DNA of 64,000 nt from Nocardia terrae (lineage in GTDB: Bacteria; Actinomycetota; Actinomycetes; Mycobacteriales; Mycobacteriaceae). The position numbers and the translations under genes were made by a program. The notes beneath the pieces were generated by a model. It did no database searches. It saw only the letters and a list, made by a program, of their open reading frames with translations, and had not been told where the DNA came from. Location: assembly GCF_009760405.1 (NCBI RefSeq), contig NZ_WRPP01000016.1:62001-126000 (forward strand), in the 5' to 3' direction. This document shows, in pieces, positions 7,989 through 16,742 of this stretch (position 1 is the stretch's first letter; every line of letters starts with the position of its first letter).

Positions 7989-8906
7989 ATGAGCAGGGAA
8001 CAACGCGCGAAGATCGACGCACTGCTACGTCAGCCACAGCCCGCCGGAGACCGATCGGTCGAGGAGATCCGCGCGGGATTCCGCGCGCTGATGGCCCAGA
8101 TGAACGTGCCGACCCAGATACGCACCCGGACCACGACGCTCGGCACCCGGCCCGCGGTACTCGTCGAACCGGCCGGGCCCCCGCGCCCCGGGACGATCCT
8201 GTACTTCCATGGCGGCGGCTGGGTCTACGGCTCCCCGCAGACAGCGATGTCGCTGACCGCGAACCTGGTGACCCGCACCGGATTCCGCGCCTTCTCACTG
8301 GACTACCGGCTGGCGCCCGAACACCCCTTCCCGGCCGCGATCGAGGACACCCTCGACGCCTACCGCGCCCTGCTCGACAGCGGCGAGGACCCCTCGGCCA
8401 TCGTGTTCGCGGGCGATTCCGCCGGCGGCGGCCTGACCGTCACCACCTGCCTCGCGGCCCGCGACGCCGGTCTGCCGCTGCCCGCCGCGATCGTCGCGTT
8501 CTCCCCCGGTCTCGACGCGACCCGGACCGGTGAAAGCATCGACGCCAAAGCCGGCATCGACCCGTTGTTCACCCGCGCGAGCCTCGAGCACACCGGCGCG
8601 ATGTACCTCGCCGGTCAGGACCCCCACCAGCCCCTGCTCAGCCCAGCGGTCTGTGCCGACCTCCACGGCTTCCCACCGATGCTCCTCCAGGCGGGCACCA
8701 ACGAAATGATGCTCGACGATTCGACCCGCCTGGCCGCCCGCGCCCGCGCGGCCGACGTCGACGTCGTCCTCGACGTCACCGCCGACGTCCCCCACGTCTT
8801 CCAATCCTTCACCGGCATCCTCGACGAAGCCGACCGAGCCCTGGACCGCGCCGCACTGTTCCTCAGCCAGCGCCTCCGCAGCCGGGACGCCGACGCCGCA
8901 CCGTGA
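7989..8906 (+). CDS. Alpha/beta hydrolase, hormone-sensitive-lipase type, 305 aa
   Basis: A cytoplasmic carboxylesterase of the HSL (alpha/beta hydrolase 3) family. HGGG at residues 74-77 builds the oxyanion hole, DYRLAPEHPFPAAIED follows, and GDSAGGG (Ser144) is the nucleophile elbow. MMLDDS and VPHVFQSF near the C-terminus carry the acid and histidine. Length matches the family. ATG at 7989 has AGGAAGG upstream. It is divergent from the MarR gene, which is its likely regulator. Substrates of this family are short-chain acyl esters; the natural one here is unknown. Confidence 0.92.
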   Translation: MSREQRAKIDALLRQPQPAGDRSVEEIRAGFRALMAQMNVPTQIRTRTTTLGTRPAVLVEPAGPPRPGTILYFHGGGWVYGSPQTAMSLTANLVTRTGFRAFSLDYRLAPEHPFPAAIEDTLDAYRALLDSGEDPSAIVFAGDSAGGGLTVTTCLAARDAGLPLPAAIVAFSPGLDATRTGESIDAKAGIDPLFTRASLEHTGAMYLAGQDPHQPLLSPAVCADLHGFPPMLLQAGTNEMMLDDSTRLAARARAADVDVVLDVTADVPHVFQSFTGILDEADRALDRAALFLSQRLRSRDADAAP

Positions 8907-8926
8907 TGCCGCCTGCGGGGCCGCGA

Positions 8927-9523
8927 TCAACTGCGGCGGCCATTGCCGTTCGTCGAGGCGTTCGGTGTGTTCGCGGTGAGGACGGCGAGTAGATCCGCGG
9001 CGCTGTCGGCGAGAAGTTGGGTGTGGTCGGCATTTTCGTCGGACATCCACCGTCGGCCGGTCTGGCGGAGGATGGCCAGGCCCGCGTCGGTGGCCAGGCG
9101 TGCGGTCCGGGGCTCGATACCGCGGCGCTCGAGGGCGGCGGTCAGGGCTTCCGAGAGGGTGGAGAGTTTGATCAGTTCGCGTTCCAGCAGGGGCGGATTG
9201 GCGGCGATGACCGCGGATCGCTCCCGCAGGAACTCGCGGGGGCGGATCACCTCGGGCGCCTTGGCGAACGCGGCCATCAGCATGGTCAGCGGGTCCGCGC
9301 CCTCGGGTGCCGCCTCGATGGCGGCGACGAAGCACTGCTCGAGCTCCTCGCCGCCGAAGAGCACCTCGCGCTTGTCGGGGAACCAGCGGTAGAAGGACCG
9401 TTCGGTGAGGCCCGCGCGCTTGGCGATCTGCGCGACCGTCGTGCGGTCGTAACCCTGTTCGGCGAACAGGTCCAGTGCCGCTCGCTCCAGGCGAGCGCGC
9501 GTATTGCCTTCCCATCGTGCCAT
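8927..9523 (-). CDS. TetR-family transcriptional regulator, 198 aa
   Basis: The N-terminal TetR DNA-binding domain is clear: TRARLERAALDLFAEQGYD, then TTVAQIAKRAGLTERSFYRW and the FPDKREVLF segment. The remaining ~140 residues are the helical ligand-binding and dimer domain. ATG at 9523 (MARWEGNTRARLE) is preferred over upstream in-frame starts, which would run through the operator pair. It diverges from the oxidoreductase at 9606. The 82-base gap holds two copies of the same 16-bp palindrome, so autorepression and repression of the neighbour are very likely. Confidence 0.93.
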   Translation of the reverse strand: MARWEGNTRARLERAALDLFAEQGYDRTTVAQIAKRAGLTERSFYRWFPDKREVLFGGEELEQCFVAAIEAAPEGADPLTMLMAAFAKAPEVIRPREFLRERSAVIAANPPLLERELIKLSTLSEALTAALERRGIEPRTARLATDAGLAILRQTGRRWMSDENADHTQLLADSAADLLAVLTANTPNASTNGNGRRS

Positions 9524-9535
9524 GCCCACAGCATA

Positions 9536-9553
9536 GTGACAGCAGATGCTGTC
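9536..9553. promoter_or_regulatory. TetR operator, copy 1
   Basis: GTGACAGCAGATGCTGTC contains the palindrome GACAGCA-GA-TGCTGTC. The same site occurs again, inverted, at 9573-9590. It lies 13 bases upstream of the TetR start codon. Confidence 0.8.
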
Positions 9554-9572
9554 GTCAGCTACCGTGAGTGAT

Positions 9573-9590
9573 GACAGCATCTGCTGTCAC
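9573..9590. promoter_or_regulatory. TetR operator, copy 2
   Basis: GACAGCATCTGCTGTCAC is the exact inverted complement of the site at 9536-9553, with centres 37 bases apart. It lies 15 bases upstream of the oxidoreductase start, where bound repressor would block its promoter. Confidence 0.8.
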
Positions 9591-9605
9591 TAGTCAGGAG
9601 ACTTC

Positions 9606-10538
9606 ATGCGCACCCTTCGCTTCCACGAATACGGGTCACCCCTCGACGTCGTACGGCTCGACGAAGCCGACATTCCGACGCCGGGTCCGGGCCAGATCCG
9701 CATCACCGTCCAGGCCTGCGGGCTGAACCCCGCCGACTGGGCGCTGTGCGACGGCCTGTTCGCGGGCACCCTCCCCCGCGGTATCGGACTCGAGGTGTCC
9801 GGCATCGTCGATGCCATCGGCTCCGACGTGACCGATGTCGAGGTCGGCGACCCGGTACTCGGCCCGGCCCCGTTTCGGGGCGCCACGGCCGGTGCGTCCG
9901 ACCACGCGGTTCTGGACCGCTGGTTCCCGCGTCCGCCGGGCCTCGACCCGATCGCCGCCGCCGCACTGCCGATGGCGGTCGAGACGGCTCATCACGGCCT
10001 GGCCGGTCTCGGTGTCCCCGAATCAGCCGACGGCATCACGGTATTCGTCAATGGCGCGGGAACCACCGTCGGGTACGCCGCCGTGCAGATGGCGTTGCGG
10101 CGGGGCGCCCGGGTCATCGCCTCCGCGGGCAAGACCCATGCCGATGCGTTGCGCGCGTTGGGCGCTCAGGTCACCGACTACGGCGAGGGCATGGCCGAGC
10201 GGGTCCTGGAGTCGGCCGGCGGCCGTGTCGATCTCGCCCTGGATACCGCCCCGGTGAGCAACTGCCTGCCCGAGGTCGTCCGAACGGTCGGCAAACCGGC
10301 GGACGCGCTGACCGTCAGCGACTTCGCCGCGGCGCACGAACTGGGGGTGCGAACCCAGTTCAGCGAGAACGCCATCCACGACCCGGGCCGGGTACTCGGC
10401 GACCATGCCCGGCTGGCGGCCGAGGGCAGGTTCACGGTGCCGATCGCACGCACCTTCCGCTTGGAGGACTGGCGCACGGCCGCGGAACTGAGCCTGTCCG
10501 GTCGGCCCGGCGGCAAGTTGATCCTTCGGCTGGTGTGA
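9606..10538 (+). CDS. NADPH-quinone-oxidoreductase-like enzyme (MDR family), 310 aa
   Basis: A zinc-independent medium-chain dehydrogenase/reductase of the quinone oxidoreductase type. The N-terminal GroES-like fold runs MRTLRFHEYGSPLDVVRLDE to ACGLNPADWALCDG. A nucleotide-binding Rossmann domain follows, with VFVNGAGTTVGYAAVQMALR as its glycine-rich turn and RVIASAGKTHADALRALGA after it. Catalytic zinc ligands are absent, as usual for this branch. It has AGGAG before ATG 9606 and normal length. Expression is presumably released when an electrophilic or quinone-like ligand binds the divergent TetR protein. Confidence 0.88.
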   Translation: MRTLRFHEYGSPLDVVRLDEADIPTPGPGQIRITVQACGLNPADWALCDGLFAGTLPRGIGLEVSGIVDAIGSDVTDVEVGDPVLGPAPFRGATAGASDHAVLDRWFPRPPGLDPIAAAALPMAVETAHHGLAGLGVPESADGITVFVNGAGTTVGYAAVQMALRRGARVIASAGKTHADALRALGAQVTDYGEGMAERVLESAGGRVDLALDTAPVSNCLPEVVRTVGKPADALTVSDFAAAHELGVRTQFSENAIHDPGRVLGDHARLAAEGRFTVPIARTFRLEDWRTAAELSLSGRPGGKLILRLV

Positions 10539-10711
10539 CCATCGGGCTGGGGAACACCGAGTTCGGTGCGGTGGGCCTGATCGTGCACAAACCACTACCG
10601 GAAGGCAGTTTTCCGCCAATTCCATTGCCTTAGTGCACGTTCAGGCCCACGATAAACTCACACGACCCTTCGCGGCATGACGAGTACAGAACCCGGCTAC
10701 TGTGGCTGTGC

Positions 10712-11626
10712 GTGACTGGAACTGGGATCGAAATCGATGCGGGATTGGTCCGGGAGCTATTGCGGGAGCAGCATCCCGATCTGGCTGAACATCCGGTGCG
10801 GCTGGGGGCGCGAGGGTGGGACAACCAATTGTGGCGGGTGGGTGAGCAGCTCGCGGTGCGACTGCCGTGGGCGACGGAATCCGCGGACGCGCTGCTGCGC
10901 AAGGAGTACGCCTGGTTGCCCGGTATCGCACCGCGCCTGCCGTTGCCCGTTCCGGTGCCGCAGCGTTTCGGTCAACCCTCCCAACGGTTTCCGCGACCAT
11001 GGATCGTCAGCACCTGGGTGCCGGGTACGCCTGCCGATCACGCACCCGTGACCCGCGGCGAGGAGGCGGCCACCACGCTGGCCGCGTTTCTGACGGCCCT
11101 GCATCGGCCCGCCCCGGAAGGCGCGCCCACCGGGCGACACCGCGGCGGCTCACTGGCCGACTACGGCCCGCGTTTTCTCCAGGCACTCGATTCGGCTACG
11201 GAACTGGGGCTGATCCCCGACCCCGCCGCGGTCCGCGCGGTCTGGGACGATGCCGTCGCGGCACCCGACTGGCCCGGACCGCCGATCTGGCTGCACGGCG
11301 ACCTGCATCCGGCGAACGTCCTCACCACCGACGGCACCCTCTGCGGCGTCATCGATTTCGGCGATCTCTGCGCCGGGGATCCGGCCTGTGACCTCGCCGC
11401 GGCGTGGATCTTGCTGCCGGACGGGGCCGCTGACCACTTCTTTGCCGATTACCAGCCGACCCCCGACGCCGCGATACTGCGCCGCGCGCGCGGAAACGCG
11501 TTGATGCGCGCCGTGGCCGGGCTGCTCATCGGCGATGCGGGCGTTCATGGGCGCCCGGGAGGGAAGTCCACGTGGGGGCCGCCCGCCCGGGATGCCCTGC
11601 GACGCTTGATCGCTTCGGCCCCTTGA
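10712..11626 (+). CDS. APH-family phosphotransferase, 304 aa
   Basis: This protein has the aminoglycoside phosphotransferase/choline kinase fold. HGDLHPANVL (His195, Asp197 catalytic) and IDFGD (Asp215, metal binding) are intact, and NQLWRVGEQLAVRLPW plus the following RKEY region form the nucleotide-binding lobe. Members phosphorylate hydroxyl groups of aminoglycosides, macrolides or metabolites. This generic subgroup is abundant in actinobacteria and resistance cannot be inferred. GTG at 10712 gives the usual length, though its ribosome site is weak. It stands alone, followed convergently 4 bases later by a small hypothetical gene. Confidence 0.85.
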   Translation: MTGTGIEIDAGLVRELLREQHPDLAEHPVRLGARGWDNQLWRVGEQLAVRLPWATESADALLRKEYAWLPGIAPRLPLPVPVPQRFGQPSQRFPRPWIVSTWVPGTPADHAPVTRGEEAATTLAAFLTALHRPAPEGAPTGRHRGGSLADYGPRFLQALDSATELGLIPDPAAVRAVWDDAVAAPDWPGPPIWLHGDLHPANVLTTDGTLCGVIDFGDLCAGDPACDLAAAWILLPDGAADHFFADYQPTPDAAILRRARGNALMRAVAGLLIGDAGVHGRPGGKSTWGPPARDALRRLIASAP

Positions 11627-11630
11627 TTAC

Positions 11631-12023
11631 TCAGGGGCAGGTGAAGGGGATGCCTTTGCCGCCGCTGGCGGTGCTGGCATCCATGAAGTAGGTCAGATTG
11701 TCGGTGACGTGGTTGATTTCGACGGCGAGGGCGTGGGTGCCGGAGGCCATTCCTTCGACGGAGAAGGCGAAATCACCTGTCCCGTCGGGGCTCGTGGTGA
11801 AGGTGCTCGGCGTTGAGACCGGGGCGTTCCCGTCCAGTTTGTAGTAGACGTGGAATTGCTGGTTGGGGAGGTTGCTTCGGAACATGTGACCGCTCACGAA
11901 GAGGGTCTTCGAGTCGTCACACTGGGTGGTGGCGTAGCTGTGGTTGCTGTCGACGGCTTGCCCCGCGTGTTGTCCGGTCCACGCGACGATGGGAGCGAGC
12001 TCTCCCGAACTTGGCAGCGCCAT
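11631..12023 (-). CDS. Hypothetical protein, 130 aa
   Basis: The frame from ATG 12023 is preceded by AAGGAG with good spacing, which favours a real gene. The protein begins MALPSSGELAPIVAWTGQHA and contains HSYATTQCDDSKTLFVSGH, FHVYYKLDGNAPVS and NHVTDNLTYFMDAS. No signal peptide or membrane helix is visible, and the composition is rich in Ser/Thr and aromatic residues, suggesting a beta-rich fold. The pattern (short strands and a C-terminal FTCP) is reminiscent of small immunoglobulin-like proteins, but I do not recognise the family. Two cysteines, one mid-protein and one at the penultimate position, could pair if it is exported. Confidence 0.6.
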   Translation of the reverse strand: MALPSSGELAPIVAWTGQHAGQAVDSNHSYATTQCDDSKTLFVSGHMFRSNLPNQQFHVYYKLDGNAPVSTPSTFTTSPDGTGDFAFSVEGMASGTHALAVEINHVTDNLTYFMDASTASGGKGIPFTCP

Positions 12024-12192
12024 TTCAATTCTCCTTGCTTGCGATGAGCACGGATCGTGCCCTCCAGAGCTTCGGATACGCCCCTCCATGGTCCTCCCGA
12101 TCCCGCTCGCGCCGCAGCGGATTCGACTCGAAATATACTGCGGCACAAGGGATTATCGAGCAATTTCAAACCGCCCATGCGGTAGGTTCGAA

Positions 12193-13407
12193 TCAGCCTT
12201 CGAGCGCCGAGTAGACGCCGGTGAGGAAGTCGTCGCCCAGGGGGCTGCGCCATTCGGCGGCGATGATGATATTCGCGGACTGCACGAAAAGCAGTGCGAC
12301 CAGGTCGTTCTCGGGGTCGGCATACCATGCGGTACCCAGGCCACCGGGCCAGGAGAGGGTGCCGACAGCGGGGATGCCGGCACCCGGACCGGTCTGGATT
12401 CGCACGCCGTAGCCGAAGCCCTGGTCGTCCCAGATACCTTGCCCCAGGGGTGGGTTGAAGGGCGATACGGCATGCTGTTCGGGGGTGAGGTAATCGGTGC
12501 GCAGGGCCTCGACCAGCTCGGCCGACAGGATCCGGACGCCGTTGAGGGCGCCGCCGCCCAGCAGCATGTGGGCGAAGCGGGCGTAGTCGTCGACGGTGGA
12601 GACCAGTCCCGCGCCGCCGGAGGGGAACAGGGGCTGTTCGCCCCAGGCGGTGGTGGCGGGGCGGTCGAGTTCGGTGGAGTCGGGGCCGTACAGGACGCTC
12701 AGGCGGTCGCGTTTCGATTCCGGGACCACGAATCCGGTATCGCTCATGCCCAGCGGGTCCAGGATTCGTTCGCGCAGCACGGTTTCCAGCGGCCGGCCGG
12801 TAATGCGGCTGATGAGGATGCCGAGGATGTCGGAGGCGGTGTGGTAGCGCCACAGGCTGCCGGGCTGACCGATGAGCGGGAGTTCGCCCACCGCGCGCAG
12901 CCACTCGTCGGGGGCGAGGCGTTCGGCGTCGGCCACGCCGATCGCGCTCGCGATGGGATCGGCGGTGAGGGCGAACAGGCGCGGCGCCAGGCTGGAGCGA
13001 CCCCAGCCCAGACCGAAGCGGTAGGTGAGCAGGTCTTCGAGGGTGATGGGCCGTTCGGCGGGGACCACGTCCTCGGGTGAACCGTCGGGATCGCGCATGA
13101 CCTGACGGTCGGCCAGTTCCGGCAGCCAGGCGTCCACCGGATCGTGCAGCCCGATCAGCCCCTCGTCGACCAGCGTCAGCGCGGCCACCGCGGTGATCGG
13201 CTTGGTCATCGAGGCGATGCGGAAGATGGTGTCGCGCCGCATCGGAAGGCCCGCGGCGCGGTCGCGATGGCCGACGGCGTCCACCTGCACCAGTTTCCCG
13301 TGCCGGTAGATCATGGCGACCGCACCCGCCACGTCGCCGCGCTCGACGTAGCCGTCGAGGACCTCGCTCACCTTGTTCAGACCCTCGGCCGAAAACCCGT
13401 TCACCAC
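12193..13407 (-). CDS. Serine hydrolase, beta-lactamase/class C fold, 404 aa
   Basis: An EstB/LovD-like serine hydrolase of the beta-lactamase superfamily. SMTK at residues 66-69 (Ser66 nucleophile, Lys69 base) and RYHTASD (Tyr of the YxN-like motif) are present, and WPGG supplies the third motif near the C-terminus. There is no signal peptide, so it is probably a cytoplasmic esterase, transesterase or peptidase rather than a secreted beta-lactamase. The GTG start at 13407 follows AGAGGAG. The length fits the family. Its natural ester or amide substrate cannot be inferred. Confidence 0.88.
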   Translation of the reverse strand: MVNGFSAEGLNKVSEVLDGYVERGDVAGAVAMIYRHGKLVQVDAVGHRDRAAGLPMRRDTIFRIASMTKPITAVAALTLVDEGLIGLHDPVDAWLPELADRQVMRDPDGSPEDVVPAERPITLEDLLTYRFGLGWGRSSLAPRLFALTADPIASAIGVADAERLAPDEWLRAVGELPLIGQPGSLWRYHTASDILGILISRITGRPLETVLRERILDPLGMSDTGFVVPESKRDRLSVLYGPDSTELDRPATTAWGEQPLFPSGGAGLVSTVDDYARFAHMLLGGGALNGVRILSAELVEALRTDYLTPEQHAVSPFNPPLGQGIWDDQGFGYGVRIQTGPGAGIPAVGTLSWPGGLGTAWYADPENDLVALLFVQSANIIIAAEWRSPLGDDFLTGVYSALEG

Positions 13408-13485
13408 AACCGCTCCTCTCGTTCAGCAGTCACCATCAACCGCGAGTGACTGCGGATATTCCCGAGAGGGCGAGATCGGCGAGGG

Positions 13486-13770
13486 TCAGGGAGCGGCGGA
13501 GCAGAAGGGCTGGCAGTTCGGGACGGCGCTCGGCGCGGTCGAGGCCGGCTCATGGAATTTCGCGTGCCCGACCAGGATCGCGAGGCCGATCACGATGGCC
13601 AGGACGAATCCGGCACCGATCCAGGCCACCGCCCAGTTCTGCCTCCGGACGGTGACCAGGATCGTCCCGTCGTCGCCCATCAGCACGGTACCGAGCGGCG
13701 GCCCGGATAGCGGACCGAAAAATGAACTGCTCCAATTGAATCCGAGAGTCGGAGGCACTGCTGACCCCAT
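13486..13770 (-). CDS. Small single-pass membrane protein, 94 aa, unknown function
   Basis: The frame starts with ATG 13770 (MGSAVPPTLGFNWSSSFFG). It has an N-terminal ~45-residue segment with beta-like character, a transmembrane helix (AVAWIGAGFVLAIVIGLAIL, about residues 47-66) and a short Pro/Ala/Cys tail ending NCQPFCSAAP. The family is not recognised. Lone membrane proteins of this kind are common in Nocardia. It lies between a serine hydrolase and a UvrA-like gene, all on the minus strand but well separated, so no operon is implied. Confidence 0.6.
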   Translation of the reverse strand: MGSAVPPTLGFNWSSSFFGPLSGPPLGTVLMGDDGTILVTVRRQNWAVAWIGAGFVLAIVIGLAILVGHAKFHEPASTAPSAVPNCQPFCSAAP

Positions 13771-13893
13771 TCCTGAGCACGCACGGTGGTAGACACTCAG
13801 CGGCCCAGAGTACGCCCTGACCCAATTAATAGCTATATGCTATTTGAGCAGATTATCGGTTGTTTTTACCGGTATGTCCGTTGTATTCCGTTC

Positions 13894-16272
13894 TCACCGA
13901 CCGACATACGCGGCCAGGTGCTCGCCGGTCAACGTCGAGCGCGCGGCCACCAGCTCGGCGGGCGTGCCCTCGAAGACGACGCGACCGCCGTCGTGACCCG
14001 CACCCGGGCCCAGATCCACGATCCAGTCGGCGTGCGCCATGACGGCCTGGTGATGCTCGATGACAATGACCGATTTGCCGGAATCCACCAGGCGGTCCAG
14101 CAATCCGAGCAGATTCTCCACATCCGCCAGGTGCAGACCGGTGGTCGGCTCGTCGAGCACGTAGACCCCGCCCTTGTCCCCCATGTGCGTGGCCAGCTTC
14201 AACCGCTGCCGCTCACCACCGGACAGCGTGGTCAGCGGCTGCCCCAGGCTCAGATAGCCCAGCCCGACGTCGCACAGATGACCCACGATCTTGTGCGCGG
14301 CAGGGATTTTCGACTCGCCGCTGTCGAAGTACTCCAGCGCCTCGCTGATCGGCATGGCCAGCACCTCGCTGATATCGCGGCCGCCGAGCTTGTACTCCAG
14401 CACCGCCGCCTGGAAGCGCTTGCCCTCGCACTCCTCGCACACGGTGGCGACACCGGCCATCATGGCCAGATCGGTGTAGATCACGCCCGCGCCGTTGCAG
14501 GTCGGGCACGCGCCCTCCGAATTCGCGCTGAACAGTGCGGGTTTCACGCCATTGGCCTTGGCGAAGGCCTTGCGGACCGGTTCGAGCAGTCCGGTGTAGG
14601 TGGCCGGATTGCTGCGCCGCGAACCGCGTATCGCGCCCTGGTCGATCGAGATCACGCCCTCGCCGGCCGGAATCGACCCGTGCACGAGCGAACTCTTGCC
14701 CGAGCCCGCGACGCCGGTGATCACCACCAGCACCCCGAGCGGAACATCGACGTCCACCTTCTGCAGGTTGTTGGCCGTCGCGCCGCGAATCTCCAACGCT
14801 CCCACAGGCTTGCGCACCGCATCCTTCAGCACGGCCCGATCGTCGAAGTGGCGGCCGGTGATCGTGCCGCTCGTGCGCAGCCCGTCCACGGTGCCCTCGA
14901 AGCAGACCGTGCCGCCGCCGGAGCCCGCGCCCGGCCCGATGTCGACGATGTGGTCGGCGATGGCGATGGTCTCGGGCTTGTGCTCGACCACCAGCACCGT
15001 ATTGCCCTTGTCGCGCAACCGTAGTAGCAGATCGTTCATGCGCTGGATGTCGTGCGGGTGCAGGCCCACCGTCGGCTCGTCGAACACATAGGTGACATCG
15101 GTGAGCGCCGAGCCCAGATGCCGGATCATCTTGACACGCTGCGCTTCTCCACCCGAGAGCGTGCCCGACGCCCGGTTCAGGCTCAGGTATCCGAGCCCGA
15201 TCTCCACGAACGAATCCAGCACCCCCTGCAGCGATTCCAGCAGCGGCGCGACCGAGGGCTCGCGCAGCCCGCGCACCCACTCGGCCAGATCGCTGATCTG
15301 CAGGGCGCACACATCGGCGATGGAGACCTTCCCGATCTTCGAGGACCGCGCGAGCTCACTGAGCCTGCTCCCCTCGCACTCCGGGCAGATCTGGAAGGTC
15401 ACCGCGCGCTCGACGAAGGCCCGCACGTGCGGCTGCATCGAGTCGATGTCCTTGGACAGCATGGACTTGCGGATCTTGGGGATGAGCCCCTCGTAGGTCA
15501 GGTTGATGCCCTCGACCTTGATCTTGGTCGGCTCCTTGTAGAGCAGATCCGCGATCTCCCGCTTGTTGTACTTCTTGATCGGCTTGTCCGGATCGAAGAA
15601 TCCGCTGCCGATGAAGATGCGCCCGAACCAGCCGTCCATGGTGTAACCCGGGATGGTGAACGGGCCCTCGTTGAGCGACTTGTTCTCGTCGTAGAGCTGG
15701 GTCAGGTCGATGTCGTTGACCGCGCCGCGCCCCTCACAGCGCGGGCACATGCCGCCGGTGATGCTGAACTCGCGGCGCTCCTTGACCTGCTTGCCGCCCT
15801 TCTCCACGGTCACCGCGCCCGCGCCGCTGATCGAGGCGACATTGAACGAGAACGCCTGCGGCGAACCGATATGCGGCTTCCCGAGGCGGCTGAACAGGAT
15901 GCGCAGCATGGCATTGGCGTCGGTGGCGGTGCCCACCGTCGAGCGCGGATCCCCGCCCATGCGCTGCTGATCCACGCTGATCGCGGTGGTCAGCCCCTCG
16001 AGCACATCGACCTCGGGCCGGGCCAGATTCGGCATGAAGCCCTGCACGAACGCGCTGTAGGTCTCGTTGATGAGCCGCTGCGATTCCGCGGCGATGGTAT
16101 CGAACACCAGCGAGCTCTTGCCCGACCCGGACACGCCCGTGAACACCGTGAGCCGCCGCTTGGGCAAGTCGACCGACACGTCCTTGAGGTTGTTCACCCG
16201 CGCCCCGACGACCCGGATCAGGTCGTGGCTGTCGGCGGCGGGCAGGGCGGTCGTGGGTTTCGGCTTGGCCAT
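13894..16272 (-). CDS. UvrA-like ABC ATPase lacking the UvrB-binding region, 792 aa
   Basis: A tandem ABC ATPase of the UvrA superfamily. Two Walker A motifs (GVSGSGKSS and GVAGSGKSS), two signature motifs (LSGGEAQRV and LSGGERQRL) and two zinc-finger-type CxxC pairs (CPRCEG; CPTCNG with CEECEG) are present. After the first ATPase half, sequence passes from FSRLGKPHIG directly to AFSFNV, skipping the UvrB-binding domain of housekeeping UvrA, which is about 950 residues long. Such proteins (UvrA2, DrrC-like) act in damage tolerance or self-resistance to DNA-binding drugs without UvrB. ATG 16272 has GGAGAG just upstream; ATG 16284 would add four residues. A large AT-rich gap precedes the small membrane gene. 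Confidence 0.87.
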   Translation of the reverse strand: MAKPKPTTALPAADSHDLIRVVGARVNNLKDVSVDLPKRRLTVFTGVSGSGKSSLVFDTIAAESQRLINETYSAFVQGFMPNLARPEVDVLEGLTTAISVDQQRMGGDPRSTVGTATDANAMLRILFSRLGKPHIGSPQAFSFNVASISGAGAVTVEKGGKQVKERREFSITGGMCPRCEGRGAVNDIDLTQLYDENKSLNEGPFTIPGYTMDGWFGRIFIGSGFFDPDKPIKKYNKREIADLLYKEPTKIKVEGINLTYEGLIPKIRKSMLSKDIDSMQPHVRAFVERAVTFQICPECEGSRLSELARSSKIGKVSIADVCALQISDLAEWVRGLREPSVAPLLESLQGVLDSFVEIGLGYLSLNRASGTLSGGEAQRVKMIRHLGSALTDVTYVFDEPTVGLHPHDIQRMNDLLLRLRDKGNTVLVVEHKPETIAIADHIVDIGPGAGSGGGTVCFEGTVDGLRTSGTITGRHFDDRAVLKDAVRKPVGALEIRGATANNLQKVDVDVPLGVLVVITGVAGSGKSSLVHGSIPAGEGVISIDQGAIRGSRRSNPATYTGLLEPVRKAFAKANGVKPALFSANSEGACPTCNGAGVIYTDLAMMAGVATVCEECEGKRFQAAVLEYKLGGRDISEVLAMPISEALEYFDSGESKIPAAHKIVGHLCDVGLGYLSLGQPLTTLSGGERQRLKLATHMGDKGGVYVLDEPTTGLHLADVENLLGLLDRLVDSGKSVIVIEHHQAVMAHADWIVDLGPGAGHDGGRVVFEGTPAELVAARSTLTGEHLAAYVGR

Positions 16273-16323
16273 GCGGCTCTCCATCTGTGCGGGGCGGTCC
16301 GGGTCGGGGGCTCGGAGTGCAGG

Positions 16324-16737
16324 TCAGGAAACCTGCTGGATGCGGACGAGGTTGCCCGCGGGGTCGCGCACGGCGAAGTCGCGCACCCCGTAGGGCTGGT
16401 CGGTCGGTTCCTGCACGACCTCGACGATCTCGTGGCTCTGCAGCTTCTCGAAGGTGGCGTCGACATCGCCGGTGGCCAGCAGGATCGCGCCGTAGGTGCC
16501 CTTGGCCATCATCTCGGTGATGAGCTTGCGCTCGTCCTCGGTGATGCCCGGATCCACGGCCGGCGGGGTCAGCACGATGGAGGTCGCGGGCTGGTCGGGC
16601 GGGCCGACCGTGAGCCAGCGCAGCCCGTTGTAGCCGACGTCCTTGCGGAGTTCGAAGCCGAGCGCGTCGCGGTAGAAGGCCAGGGCGGCATCGGCATCGG
16701 TGTGCGGGAGGAAGCTCGCGTTGATTGTGATGTCCAT
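16324..16737 (-). CDS. VOC-family (glyoxalase/bleomycin-resistance fold) protein, 137 aa
   Basis: One vicinal-oxygen-chelate domain pair: MDITINASFLPHTDADAALA, FYRDALGFELRKDVG, then VRDFAVRDPAGNLVRIQQ at the end, which has the typical final-strand metal-binding position. Family members bind metal and small molecules and act as lyases, dioxygenases or drug sequesterers. ATG 16737 lies 5 bases after the stop codon of the AraC gene, so the two are an operon. AraC-VOC pairs are frequent in actinobacteria. The substrate is unknown. Confidence 0.88.
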   Translation of the reverse strand: MDITINASFLPHTDADAALAFYRDALGFELRKDVGYNGLRWLTVGPPDQPATSIVLTPPAVDPGITEDERKLITEMMAKGTYGAILLATGDVDATFEKLQSHEIVEVVQEPTDQPYGVRDFAVRDPAGNLVRIQQVS

Positions 16738-16742
16738 GCCGA

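Noticed and set aside
10712-11626. Calling the APH-fold gene an aminoglycoside resistance gene
   Set aside because: The catalytic motifs only show the kinase fold; nothing in the sequence links it to a known resistance subfamily.
12160-12192. GGTTCGAATC motif resembling a tRNA T-arm
   Set aside because: The flanking bases do not form the 5-bp T stem, and no acceptor, D or anticodon arms can be drawn around it.
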